Shown here piece by piece: positions 9,664 to 18,024 of a stretch of DNA of 64,000 bases (the stretch's first letter is position 1; every line of letters starts with the position of its first letter). This DNA comes from CBDAPX01 sp965198725 (lineage in GTDB: Bacteria > Pseudomonadota > Alphaproteobacteria > Rhodobacterales > Rhodobacteraceae). Location: NCBI GenBank assembly GCA_965198725.1, contig CBDAPX010000001.1, positions 2,170,001 to 2,234,000 on the forward strand, in the 5' to 3' direction. The notes under the pieces are model-generated. The model was not told where the DNA came from. It saw only the letters and a program-made list of their open reading frames with translations, and ran no database searches. A program made the position numbers and the translations under genes.

Positions 9664-10086
9664 ATGGCCATCCAACGCACCTTTTCCATCATCAAACCGG
9701 ACGCCACACGCCGCAACCTGACTGGCAAGATCAACGCCAAGTTCGAAGAGGCCGGTTTGCGCATTGTTGCGCAAAAGCGGATTCACCTGACCAAGGCGCA
9801 AGCGGGCGAATTTTATGCCGTGCACAAGGAACGCCCGTTCTACGATGAACTGTGCGAATTCATGGCTTCGGCACCGGTTGTTGTTCAAGTACTCGAAGGC
9901 GAAGACGCCATCGCCAAGAACCGCGAAGTCATGGGCGCAACCAACCCGGCCGACGCGGCCCCCGGCACCGTGCGCGCCGAATTCGCTGAAAGTGTTGGCG
10001 AAAACTCTGTCCACGGGTCCGACGCACCGGAAACCGCTGTTGAAGAGATTGCGTATTTCTTTGCGGGTATCGAGCTGGTCGGTTGA
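9664..10086 (+). CDS. ndk: Nucleoside diphosphate kinase
   Basis: 140 residues, exact family length. The active-site histidine is His117 in 'ENSVHGSD', with the N-terminal 'RTFSIIKPDATRRN' motif. It transfers the gamma phosphate of ATP to NDPs through a phosphohistidine. A strong Shine-Dalgarno (agaggaa) precedes ATG 9664, and a rho-independent terminator lies 24 bases after the stop, so it is probably monocistronic. Confidence 0.98.
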   Translation: MAIQRTFSIIKPDATRRNLTGKINAKFEEAGLRIVAQKRIHLTKAQAGEFYAVHKERPFYDELCEFMASAPVVVQVLEGEDAIAKNREVMGATNPADAAPGTVRAEFAESVGENSVHGSDAPETAVEEIAYFFAGIELVG

Positions 10087-10109
10087 TCCGATCTCTCAAC
10101 TGAAAGATC

Positions 10110-10146
10110 AAAGCGCTGCCGGGCCCGTCCCGCGCAGCGCTTTTTC
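10110..10146 (+). terminator. Rho-independent terminator after ndk
   Basis: A perfect 10-bp inverted repeat, aaagcgctgc (10110-10119) and gcagcgcttt (10134-10143), followed by a T tract. It lies just after ndk and immediately before the NUDIX gene start. Confidence 0.88.
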
Positions 10147-10158
10147 TTGGGGGCACGC

Positions 10159-10704
10159 ATGAAAGCATGGAAAACGATTTCGCGGCGAACGGTGTTTAAG
10201 GCTGCCCCATTTGTGCAGGTGTCCTGCGAAACGGTTGAACTGCCCAATGGGCAGGTCGTAGATGACTTTTACAACGTGGATTTGCGCAATTTTGCGTTGA
10301 TCATTCCCGTGATGGAAGACGGGCGCGTGCTGCTGCTGCGCCAATACAAACACGGCCCGCGTCGGGTTTCGGTGACCTTTCCGGCAGGGTTCGTCGAAGA
10401 GGGTGAACCCGCGTTGGACGCCGCACAGCGAGAATTGCTGGAAGAAACTGGATGCGTCGCCCGGACGTGGCAACCCCTTGGCAGCTTTGTTGACAATGGC
10501 AATCAGCAGGGCAGCACCGGGCACTATTTCCTGGCACATGGCTGCCGGCGTATTCAGGAACCGGAGTCCGGTGACTTGGAAGAGATGCAGGAAGAGTTCT
10601 GGACAATGGACGAGATCGACAAGGGTTTGCTCTCGGGTGCTTTTGCCATCTCGCACAACGTATCCGGTTGGGGCCTTGCGCGCATCGCGATGGCGCAGAC
10701 CTAA
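10159..10704 (+). CDS. NUDIX hydrolase (ADP-ribose pyrophosphatase-like)
   Basis: 181 residues from ATG 10159, which has a G-rich Shine-Dalgarno (ttggggg) just upstream. The Nudix box GX5EX7REUXEEXGU is complete: G77, E83, R91-E92, E95-E96, G98 in 'GFVEEGEPALDAAQRELLEETG'-type order. The protein would hydrolyse a nucleoside diphosphate linked to another moiety. 'LLLRQYKHG' before the box and 'EPESGDLEEMQEEFW' after it suggest the ADP-sugar pyrophosphatase branch; the exact substrate is not determined. The gene is convergent with the TfoX-C gene, overlapping by 4 bases. Confidence 0.88.
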   Translation: MKAWKTISRRTVFKAAPFVQVSCETVELPNGQVVDDFYNVDLRNFALIIPVMEDGRVLLLRQYKHGPRRVSVTFPAGFVEEGEPALDAAQRELLEETGCVARTWQPLGSFVDNGNQQGSTGHYFLAHGCRRIQEPESGDLEEMQEEFWTMDEIDKGLLSGAFAISHNVSGWGLARIAMAQT

Positions 10705-11039
10705 AGATCGCCGGGCTGCACCCGCACACCTAACTCGTCAAGCGCCTTTGCCAATGCGTGGCTCTGATCCGGCTTGGTTCCGGCCTTTAACGCGTCAAAC
10801 CGTTTGCGAAGCGCCTTTTTCTCTTCGCCCTTGGCATCGTTCCATGGACGTCCCTGAAGACCCATCACCAAAACGTAGTAGCCGATAAAATGCGGTTTCA
10901 TGCCCGTGGCCAAAAGACGGGCATAGGCCGGGTCGGCGCCCAAGGCGCGCAACTCATCCGCGCTGTGTATTCCGGCCTTGGCACAGGCGGCCTCATAGGC
11001 GGGACCAAGATTGCGGATAGAAGAAACCGGTTCAGACAT
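10701..11039 (-). CDS. TfoX C-terminal-domain protein
   Basis: 112 residues matching the TfoX_C helical domain: 'SIRNLGPAYEAACAKAGIHSADELRALGADPAYARLL' is the helix-hairpin-helix-like core seen in the C-terminal half of Sxy/TfoX. The TfoX N-terminal domain is absent. In alphaproteobacteria such stand-alone proteins have no established role, and competence regulation should not be assumed. Confidence 0.75.
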   Translation of the reverse strand: MSEPVSSIRNLGPAYEAACAKAGIHSADELRALGADPAYARLLATGMKPHFIGYYVLVMGLQGRPWNDAKGEEKKALRKRFDALKAGTKPDQSHALAKALDELGVRVQPGDL

Positions 11040-11086
11040 GCGCGCACCCTAGGGCGGATGCGCGCGGTTGTCTGCCTGTTCGTCGA

Positions 11087-11605
11087 TCAGTTTGTGACCG
11101 GGGCAGGCGAGTCAAAGTTCGGAATGGTGTTGGTCGAAGCCGCGCTCGGTTCGATCGATACCCAGTTGGTTTCCGACAGTTGCAGGTTGCCCGGAATGTC
11201 TTCTTCCCAGAACCCGACCACGTTTGGTGTGATGTTCAGATAAAGTTTGTCATCAACGATGCGCCACAGATGCGGGTTGCCCGGTACTTTACCACCGCGC
11301 GACACGCCATAGGCGCAGTGACCGTCATATTCGGGTGCGTAATAGGCGGGGTTTTCCAAGAACTTGGCGCGGTTTTCTTCCGTGGAAAACGCAAAGGTCG
11401 AACCGTTATAGTCCGCTGTGATATCCTTGCGGCCTGCAACCGCTTCCGGTTGGGACTGTCCCACCGGTGCTTGGGCCAGCGACCGATAGGCCACCACATC
11501 ATAGCCAGAGACGGCAAATCCGGTTTCATCAACAAATTGCTCACCTGCAAATGCAGGGGCGGCGAGCGTAACAGCGGCGGCGATGGCCAGTGCAAAACGT
11601 TTCAT
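11087..11605 (-). CDS. Secreted YHS-domain protein
   Basis: 172 residues from ATG 11605 ('MKRFALAIAAAVTLAAPAFA', a clear signal peptide). The mature part starts 'GEQFVDETGFAVSGYDVVAYRS' and continues with the YHS-like core 'YNGSTFAFSTEENRAKFLENPAYYAPEYDGHCAYGVSRG'. The single conserved cysteine and histidine in 'GHC' may bind metal, but the function of this periplasmic family is not established. It is flanked by unrelated genes. Confidence 0.8.
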   Translation of the reverse strand: MKRFALAIAAAVTLAAPAFAGEQFVDETGFAVSGYDVVAYRSLAQAPVGQSQPEAVAGRKDITADYNGSTFAFSTEENRAKFLENPAYYAPEYDGHCAYGVSRGGKVPGNPHLWRIVDDKLYLNITPNVVGFWEEDIPGNLQLSETNWVSIEPSAASTNTIPNFDSPAPVTN

Positions 11606-11853
11606 CAGTCTTGTATCCCATGTGAACCGACCCGGCACCGCGCCGGGTGATGTAGCTACAATATGCAGGCCGTCACAAAACAGAACCCGGCCTCGCGGCG
11701 GTGTGAGGATGTCGGAGAATGCGTTATCGTTTCGTGTACGAATGTTTCAGAATGGCCCGGTTTTGGCCCGTTACAATGCATGCACCAAGCCGTGATTTGA
11801 CCGGCACGGCCCGGACATTGCAACACAAGGTGGGTCATCAAGAGGATGTGAAC

Positions 11854-12334
11854 ATGCTGCGATCTGTGATTCTGAGCCTTGGTTTGGGGATGGCTGTGTT
11901 GTCATCAATATCGATGGCAGGGCCTTTGACCGATCGCGCGGGTTGGTCAGTCCATCAGACCGCGCAAGGGTATGACGACCTGATCGCATCGCTCAAAACG
12001 GCCGTTAAGGCCGAAGGTCTTATCGTTGTGACACAAGCCGGGCCGACCAAGGCCGCCGCAGCGCGCGGGATCACGATCCCCCGGCAATCGGGTCTTGGGC
12101 GTGTTCAACAATGACTACGCCGTTCGCGTGCTGGCCTTATCGACTGCAGCCATGATCGAAGCCCCCATTCGGTTTTATGTGACAGAAAATGAAGATGGGA
12201 CCGCCACGCTGTCCTATAAAACGCCGAGCTTTGTGTTTGCCCCATATACAGATGGCGGCGGATCGGAACTGACTGAGATTGCCGCGGAATTGGATCGTAG
12301 GTTTGCCGCGATTGCAAAGGCGGCCACGAAATAG
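11854..12334 (+). pseudogene. DUF302-family secreted protein, frameshifted
   Basis: The N-terminal half starts at ATG 11854 with a signal peptide (MLRSVILSLGLGMAVLSSISMAG) and the DUF302 start 'GWSVHQTAQGYDDLIASLKTAVKAEGLIVV'. After 'AAARGITIP' the frame is lost. The other half, 'VLGVFNNDYAVRVLALSTAAMIEAPIRFYV', continues in the +1 frame to 12334. The switch coincides with a run of five C (12078-12082); removing one C would restore 'GITIPGNRVLGVFNND'. Either the gene is inactivated or this is a homopolymer sequencing error. DUF302 proteins are small periplasmic or cytosolic proteins of unknown function. Confidence 0.85.
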
Positions 12335-12404
12335 GCGAGGCGGGCTTGAACCTGCCGGTTCTTTGGGTTCCGGTGCGCCAGAATATGAAAGAGAGTTTAC
12401 GTAA

Positions 12405-14024
12405 ATGACTGAAACAGCCCCACGTGCCGCCGATCTTTTGGCGCGCCGGCTTTATGCGGCGGGATGTCGCCATGCCTTTGGGATGCCCGGTGGCGAGGTG
12501 TTGACCATCGTGGATGCGCTCGAAAAGGCGGGTATTCGGTTCACACTGGTGAAACATGAAAACGCGGGCGGTTTCATGGCCGAGGGCGTGCATCATCGCG
12601 ATGGGGCGCCGGCTATTCTGGTGGCGACCATTGGGCCGGGGCTGATGAACGGCGTCAATGTGATTGCCAATGCAGAACAGGACCGGGTGCCCATGATCGT
12701 TCTGACCGGCTGTGTCGATGCGGATGAAGAGCAAACCTATACGCACCAGATCCTCGACCATCGTGCCGTTTTGGCGCCCATTACCAAGGCGACCTATCGG
12801 TTGAGCGCGCAAAGCGCGGGGATCATTGCGGACAAGGCCGTGTCTGTTGCAACTGCTCCGCGTTGTGGTCCGGTCTTGATCGATGTGCCGATCAGTGTGG
12901 CGGACAAACCGGTGCCCTCAGCGCCCGCACCGCATCAACCGGCCCCGGCGCGTGTTCTGCCTGCGCCGTCCGATCTCGCCTTGGCACGCGATTGGCTCGC
13001 GGCGGCGGAACGGCCTTTGGCGATCATCGGGCTTGATGTGCTGCGGGATGGATCGGAACGGGTTACTCAGGCATTCCTTGAGCATTTCCAAATACCGTTT
13101 GTAACAACCTATAAGGCCAAGGGCGTTGTGGCCGAAGATCACCCCTTGTGTCTGGGTGCAGCGGGGCTGTCGCCGCTGGCGGACAGACATCTTTTGCCGA
13201 TGGTCGAGGATGCGGATCTGGTGATCGCGATCGGGTATGACCCCATTGAGATGCGCACTGGCTGGCGCAACGCCTTTGATCCGGCAAAACAGCACGTGGT
13301 GGACATCGCGGCAGTTGCCAATTCGCATTACATGCATCAGGCGGGTTTGAACCTGGTTGCCGACACGGGCGCAACGCTTGAGGCTTTGGCGCAGGGGATT
13401 ACCGCGCGCCAAACCTGGCCGGATGGTCGCGTCGATGCAACGCGCACAGCGCTGGGCGCGGCGTTTCCAATGGATGATGACTGGGGTCCTGCCGGTGTCA
13501 TTGCCGAGACGCGACAGGTTCTGCCGTCCAATACGTTGGCCTCTGCCGATAGCGGGGCGCATCGGATTTTGCTGTCCCAGATGTGGCAATGCGCTGAACC
13601 GCGCGGCTTGATCCAATCCTCGGCGCTTTGCACGATGGGGTGTGCGGTTCCGATGGCCATCGGAATGGCGATGCAGGAACCGGATCGCCCGGTCATCAGC
13701 TTTTCGGGAGACGCCGGATTCCTGATGGTCGCCGGCGAGCTGACAACCGCGGCAGAGCTTGGGGTTGCGCCGATCTTCCTTGTCTTTGTCGACGCCAGCC
13801 TTGCGCTGATCGAGCTGAAACAACGGCAAAGACAACTCCCCAATGCGGGCGTTGACTTTGCCCGGCATGATGTGGCGGCGATGGGCCGCGCGGCGGGTGG
13901 GTACGGTGCGACCGTCCGCAACCGCGCAGAACTGAGTGCAGCGCTTGAGACGGCCATGCAGGCCGACCGCTTTACCGTGATTGCCGCTGAGTTGGAGCCG
14001 GGAGGCTATGATGGACGCATCTGA
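12405..14024 (+). CDS. Thiamine-diphosphate-dependent enzyme (acetolactate synthase / decarboxylase superfamily)
   Basis: 539 residues with the three-domain layout of the family: pyrimidine-binding domain (about 8-170, 'AFGMPGGEVLTIVDAL', catalytic glutamate in 'VKHENAGGFMAEG'), central domain (190-320), and PP-binding domain (360-535). The diphosphate/Mg motif, normally GDG plus about 26 residues plus NN, reads G435-D436-A437 with D463-A464 at the expected spacing, so the second metal ligand is altered. The gene overlaps a class III CoA-transferase gene by 14 bases. That pairing recalls oxalyl-CoA decarboxylase with formyl-CoA transferase, but the substrate is unknown and the 'acetolactate synthase' label should not be taken literally. 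Confidence 0.85.
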   Translation: MTETAPRAADLLARRLYAAGCRHAFGMPGGEVLTIVDALEKAGIRFTLVKHENAGGFMAEGVHHRDGAPAILVATIGPGLMNGVNVIANAEQDRVPMIVLTGCVDADEEQTYTHQILDHRAVLAPITKATYRLSAQSAGIIADKAVSVATAPRCGPVLIDVPISVADKPVPSAPAPHQPAPARVLPAPSDLALARDWLAAAERPLAIIGLDVLRDGSERVTQAFLEHFQIPFVTTYKAKGVVAEDHPLCLGAAGLSPLADRHLLPMVEDADLVIAIGYDPIEMRTGWRNAFDPAKQHVVDIAAVANSHYMHQAGLNLVADTGATLEALAQGITARQTWPDGRVDATRTALGAAFPMDDDWGPAGVIAETRQVLPSNTLASADSGAHRILLSQMWQCAEPRGLIQSSALCTMGCAVPMAIGMAMQEPDRPVISFSGDAGFLMVAGELTTAAELGVAPIFLVFVDASLALIELKQRQRQLPNAGVDFARHDVAAMGRAAGGYGATVRNRAELSAALETAMQADRFTVIAAELEPGGYDGRI

Positions 14025-15204
14025 CCTGATGCCCGGCGCGCTGAGCGGGGTGAAAGTACTGGATTTGTCCCGTATTCTGGCCGGTCCCACCTGCACACAG
14101 TTGTTGGGTGATCTGGGGGCAAGTGTTCTGAAGATCGAAAACCCGGTCACGGGCGGCGACGACACTCGGCAATGGGGGCCGCCCTATGTGACGGATGCTG
14201 ACGGCAATGAAACGGATCTCAGCGCCTATTTCATGGCGGCCAACCGGAACAAGAAATCCGTTGCCATCGATATCACCTCGGAAGAGGGACAAGGGCACAT
14301 TCGCCGCTTGGCCAAGGACGCCGATATCGTCATCGAGAATTTCAAACCTGGCGGGCTGGCAAAATACGGTCTGGATTATGACAGCCTGCGTCAGGCGAAC
14401 ACGGCCTTGGTGTATTGTTCCATCTCTGGATATGGGCAAACCGGCCCGAACCGGGACAAACCGGGGTATGACCTGATGGCCCAAGGCTATGGCGGGATCA
14501 TGTCGCTGACGGGCGAGCCCCAAGGCGCGCCGATGAAGGTGGGTGTGGGCATCGCGGATGTCATGTGTGGTATGTACGCGACCGTTGGTATCCTCGCAGC
14601 CCTGCGCCACCGGGACCAAACCGGCGAAGGCCAGCATATCGATCTGGCCTTGGTCGATGCACAGGTCGCATGGCTGATCAACGAAGGGGTCAACTATCTG
14701 AATTCCGGCAAAGTGCCCGAACGACGCGGCAACGGGCACCCGAATATCATGCCTTATGACGTGTATCCCACGTCGGATGGCCACGTCATTCTGGCGGTGG
14801 GAAATGACAGTCAATTCAAACGCTTTGCGGGTTTTTTGGAGTTGGGGCATTTGCCAGAGGATGCCCGCTTTGCGACCAATCCCATGCGCTTGGCCAATCG
14901 TGTGGCCTTGGACGCGCAGCTGCGCCCGGCCATTGCCGCCCGAACGATGGATCAGATGATCGATGGGCTTGTGGCGTTGAAAGTGCCGGTGGGCCCTGTG
15001 CAGACACTTGATCAGGTATTCACGTCCGATCAGGCGGAAGCACGCGAGTTGATCGTCGGCATGCAAGCGGCACCGGGTCCGGTCAAATTGCTGGCCAATC
15101 CGCTCAACTTTTCGAAGACGCCCGTGCAATATCGTCGGCCGCCACCGCATTTTGGCGCGGACACTGATGAAGTATTAGGCAGCACCTCACCCTTCGATGA
15201 ATGA
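14011..15204 (+). CDS. Class III CoA-transferase (CaiB/BaiF family)
   Basis: 397 residues from ATG 14011; a neighbouring ATG at 14008 lies too close to the gggagg Shine-Dalgarno at 14000-14005. Family hallmarks: N-terminal 'LSGVKVLDLSRILAGPTCTQLLGDLGASVLKIE', 'RNKKSVAIDI', and 'GYDLMAQGYGGIMSLTG', where Asp154 corresponds by family pattern to the catalytic aspartate that carries the acyl and CoA intermediates. It is translationally coupled to the upstream TPP enzyme, so the two probably act on one CoA thioester pathway (inference). Confidence 0.9.
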   Translation: MDASDLMPGALSGVKVLDLSRILAGPTCTQLLGDLGASVLKIENPVTGGDDTRQWGPPYVTDADGNETDLSAYFMAANRNKKSVAIDITSEEGQGHIRRLAKDADIVIENFKPGGLAKYGLDYDSLRQANTALVYCSISGYGQTGPNRDKPGYDLMAQGYGGIMSLTGEPQGAPMKVGVGIADVMCGMYATVGILAALRHRDQTGEGQHIDLALVDAQVAWLINEGVNYLNSGKVPERRGNGHPNIMPYDVYPTSDGHVILAVGNDSQFKRFAGFLELGHLPEDARFATNPMRLANRVALDAQLRPAIAARTMDQMIDGLVALKVPVGPVQTLDQVFTSDQAEARELIVGMQAAPGPVKLLANPLNFSKTPVQYRRPPPHFGADTDEVLGSTSPFDE

Positions 15205-15393
15205 CAAGCCGTTGATATTTTGAAACATTCGGCGGTGATTTGCCGAAATACGCCCCTTTGATCGGCAACACTCCTCGCAAAACACCACACGCGGTTTCAC
15301 CAATCCGAGAGGTGGTGCAATAGCATTATTCGAAACCCCTACACTTTGCTAAGGCGAAGAAGACGTATCGCGCAACCAGAGTAGGACACGAGT

Positions 15394-16764
15394 ATGAAGC
15401 AGGACATTTTTGGACAGGACGTCAGCCTGTCGTCGCAAAAAACGGTTGAGGAATGGAACGCCACGATGCTGGCTTTCCTTGCGCATTCCGCAGCGACGCC
15501 ACAGCATTTGGGCGCCGTTTTGTCCGAAGAGCCGGGATTTGCGCTGGGCCAGGCGGTCAAAGGCATGTTTTACATCCTGCTGGGGCGCAAGGAATTGATG
15601 GAAACCGCCTCTGATGCGGCAAAGGCGGCGAATGCGGCCTTGGCCGAAGGTGGCGCAACGGCGCGGGAACGCAAGTTTGTCGAAGCGTTGAACGTGTGGA
15701 TGGACGGTCGGCCCAGTGGCGCGATCGAGTTGTTGGAAGCGGTGTTGCGCGATCATCCCGAAGACAGCCTTGCCATGAAGCTGAGCCACGCGTTGCGGTT
15801 TGTCCTTGGTGATGCGGTCGGCATGCGGGCCTCTATCGAACGGGTGATGCCGGCATATGCGCCCAACCACGCCGGGCGTGGCTACCTGTTGGGGTGTCAC
15901 GCCTTTGCGCTGGAAGAAACGGGCGAATATGCCAAAGCCGAGATTGCCGGTCGTCAGGCGCTTTGGATGGCGCCGGATGATGCGTGGGGCCTGCATGCGG
16001 TGGCGCATGTTCACGATATGACCGCCAACGCCCGCGCCGGGATCGACTGGCTAACCGGTCGGGAAGAGGCGTGGAGCCATTGTAACAATTTCCGCTACCA
16101 TGTCTGGTGGCACAAAGCGCTGATGCATCTCGACCTCGGTCAGGTCGATACGGTGCTTGAGCTCTATGACCGCGAGATCAGGGCGGATCGGACAGATGAT
16201 TATCGCGATATCTCGAACGCGACCTCGTTGCTGACCCGGTTGGAACTGGATGGTGTGGATGTCGGGGCGCGCTGGGAAGAGCTGGCAGATATCTGTGCTC
16301 ACCGGACCGAGGATGGATGCCTGATCTTTGCAGACCTTCATTATCTGTTGGCCCTGTCTGGAGATAACCGCGAAGAGGCATCAACGCGCATGTTGCGCCG
16401 GATTGCACATGACGCGGAAAACCGCCCCTGCGAAACCGGTCAACGGATGGCCAATCCCGGTCTGGCTGCTGCTCAAGGGCTGCATGCTTTCGGTGAAGGG
16501 GATTATCGCGTCGCGTTTGATCATCTGGCTGCGGCGCGTCCCCATATGCAGACCGCCGGAGGCAGTCATGCGCAGCGCGATGTGTTTGAACGTCTGACGA
16601 TTGACGCGGGCATCCGAGCCGGGCAATTGGACGCGGCAGAACGCATTCTGCAAGACCGACAAACCCTGCGGGCTGGTGCCGAGGATGGATACACAGCTGC
16701 TCGTCGCGTCCTGATTGACGCGGCGAGCGGTCCGGAAAACGTGCACGGCGTACCGGCGCAGTAA
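15394..16764 (+). CDS. TTC38-like tetratricopeptide repeat protein
   Basis: 456 residues with helical repeats throughout, for example 'HAFALEETGEYAKAEIAGRQALWMAPDDAWGLHAVAHVHDM'. The highly conserved 'NNFRYHVWWHKALMHLDLGQVDTVLELYD' resembles tetratricopeptide repeat protein 38 homologues widespread in bacteria and animals. No signal peptide. The biochemical role is unknown. It ends 15 bases before opgC and may be co-transcribed with the glucan genes. Confidence 0.8.
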   Translation: MKQDIFGQDVSLSSQKTVEEWNATMLAFLAHSAATPQHLGAVLSEEPGFALGQAVKGMFYILLGRKELMETASDAAKAANAALAEGGATARERKFVEALNVWMDGRPSGAIELLEAVLRDHPEDSLAMKLSHALRFVLGDAVGMRASIERVMPAYAPNHAGRGYLLGCHAFALEETGEYAKAEIAGRQALWMAPDDAWGLHAVAHVHDMTANARAGIDWLTGREEAWSHCNNFRYHVWWHKALMHLDLGQVDTVLELYDREIRADRTDDYRDISNATSLLTRLELDGVDVGARWEELADICAHRTEDGCLIFADLHYLLALSGDNREEASTRMLRRIAHDAENRPCETGQRMANPGLAAAQGLHAFGEGDYRVAFDHLAAARPHMQTAGGSHAQRDVFERLTIDAGIRAGQLDAAERILQDRQTLRAGAEDGYTAARRVLIDAASGPENVHGVPAQ

Positions 16765-16779
16765 TAAGTGGAAAGACCC

Positions 16780-18024
16780 ATGGCGATCACGTCGCCCAGT
16801 TCAGACTATAGAAAAGCGTCGGCCCAAGCGGTGCCGACGGCGACGACCCGCGATCCGCGCTTGGATTTCTTTCGCGGGATAGCGATGTACATCATCTTGA
16901 TCGCCCATATCCCGGGAAACGCGTGGACCGGTTGGATTCCAGCGCGCTTTGGCTATTCGGACGCGACCGAGATTTTTGTGTTTTGCTCAGGCATGGCATC
17001 GGCCATTGCCTTTGGCGGCAGTTTTGAGCGTAAGGGCTGGTGGATGGGTACGGCGCGCGTGGCGTTTCGCATCTGGCAGGTCTATTGGGCGCATATCTGC
17101 CTCTTCTTCTTTGTTGCGATGTGCATGGCGGCGCTGGACACTTACGGCGACTTTAAAAAGACCTATATCAAATCTTTGAACCTGCAGCATTTTTTCAACG
17201 ATCCTGCGCCGCAGATCGTGGGCATGTTCACGCTGACCTATGTGCCGAACTATTTCGACATCTTGCCGATGTACCTCGTGGTTCTGGCCTTGATGCCGCT
17301 TTTTGTGGCGCTGGCGGGTGCCGGCTTTGCCGCCGTTGCCGCGACCAGCCTGGCGATCTGGTTTGCGGCCAACGCGGGGTGGTTACAGCTGCCAGCCGAA
17401 CCGTGGTCAGAACGGGAATGGTTCTTTAACCCCTTCGGTTGGCAGTTGCTGTTTTTCACCGGCTTTGCGCTCATGCGGGGCTGGCTGCCGCAACCACCGG
17501 TGACCAAAACGCTCATCTGGATCGCCGCTGCTTTTGTCGTTCTGACGGCTCCGCTGGGGTCGTGGAAAGTGTTCCTGTGGGTCGACGCGGCGCTGCCGGC
17601 GCTGGGGGATGCGCTTCGCGGTGTCTGGCGGGGCTTTCGCGAGTTTCAGGACGCGACCGGGTTCAACCTGCGTGGCAAAACCGACTTTGGCGTGATGCGA
17701 TATCTGCATTTCCTGTCGCTGGCCTATCTGGCCTGGGTCGCCGTGGGCGTCGACGGATGGCGCTTGAAGGCCGTCGCCGAGGGGGCGCTGGGGTGGATTG
17801 GTGAGCGGTTGTTGACCGTGATCACCAAGGTGGGACAGCAATCGCTGGCCGTCTTCGTCTTTTCCATGGCCTTGGCGCGGATTTTGGGCTTTGCGCTCGA
17901 TCAGATCGGGCGCAGCCCGGCCAGTTGGGCCCTTGTCAACTTGGGTGGCTTTGTTTTGATCACGCTCTGCGCTTACGGCGCGGCGTGGTTCAAAGGCCAA
18001 CCGTGGCGGAGCAAACGCGCATGA
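16780..18024 (+). CDS. opgC: OpgC, membrane acyltransferase for succinylation of periplasmic glucans
   Basis: 414 residues with about ten hydrophobic helices. The signature 'RDPRLDFFRGIAMYIILIAHIPGN' and 'FGYSDATEIFVFCSGMASAIAFG' is typical of the OpgC family. Start chosen at ATG 16780, with ggaaag 5 bases upstream; an in-frame GTG at 16768 is possible. OpgC adds succinyl groups to osmoregulated periplasmic glucans. It overlaps opgG by an ATGA. Confidence 0.93.
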   Translation: MAITSPSSDYRKASAQAVPTATTRDPRLDFFRGIAMYIILIAHIPGNAWTGWIPARFGYSDATEIFVFCSGMASAIAFGGSFERKGWWMGTARVAFRIWQVYWAHICLFFFVAMCMAALDTYGDFKKTYIKSLNLQHFFNDPAPQIVGMFTLTYVPNYFDILPMYLVVLALMPLFVALAGAGFAAVAATSLAIWFAANAGWLQLPAEPWSEREWFFNPFGWQLLFFTGFALMRGWLPQPPVTKTLIWIAAAFVVLTAPLGSWKVFLWVDAALPALGDALRGVWRGFREFQDATGFNLRGKTDFGVMRYLHFLSLAYLAWVAVGVDGWRLKAVAEGALGWIGERLLTVITKVGQQSLAVFVFSMALARILGFALDQIGRSPASWALVNLGGFVLITLCAYGAAWFKGQPWRSKRA

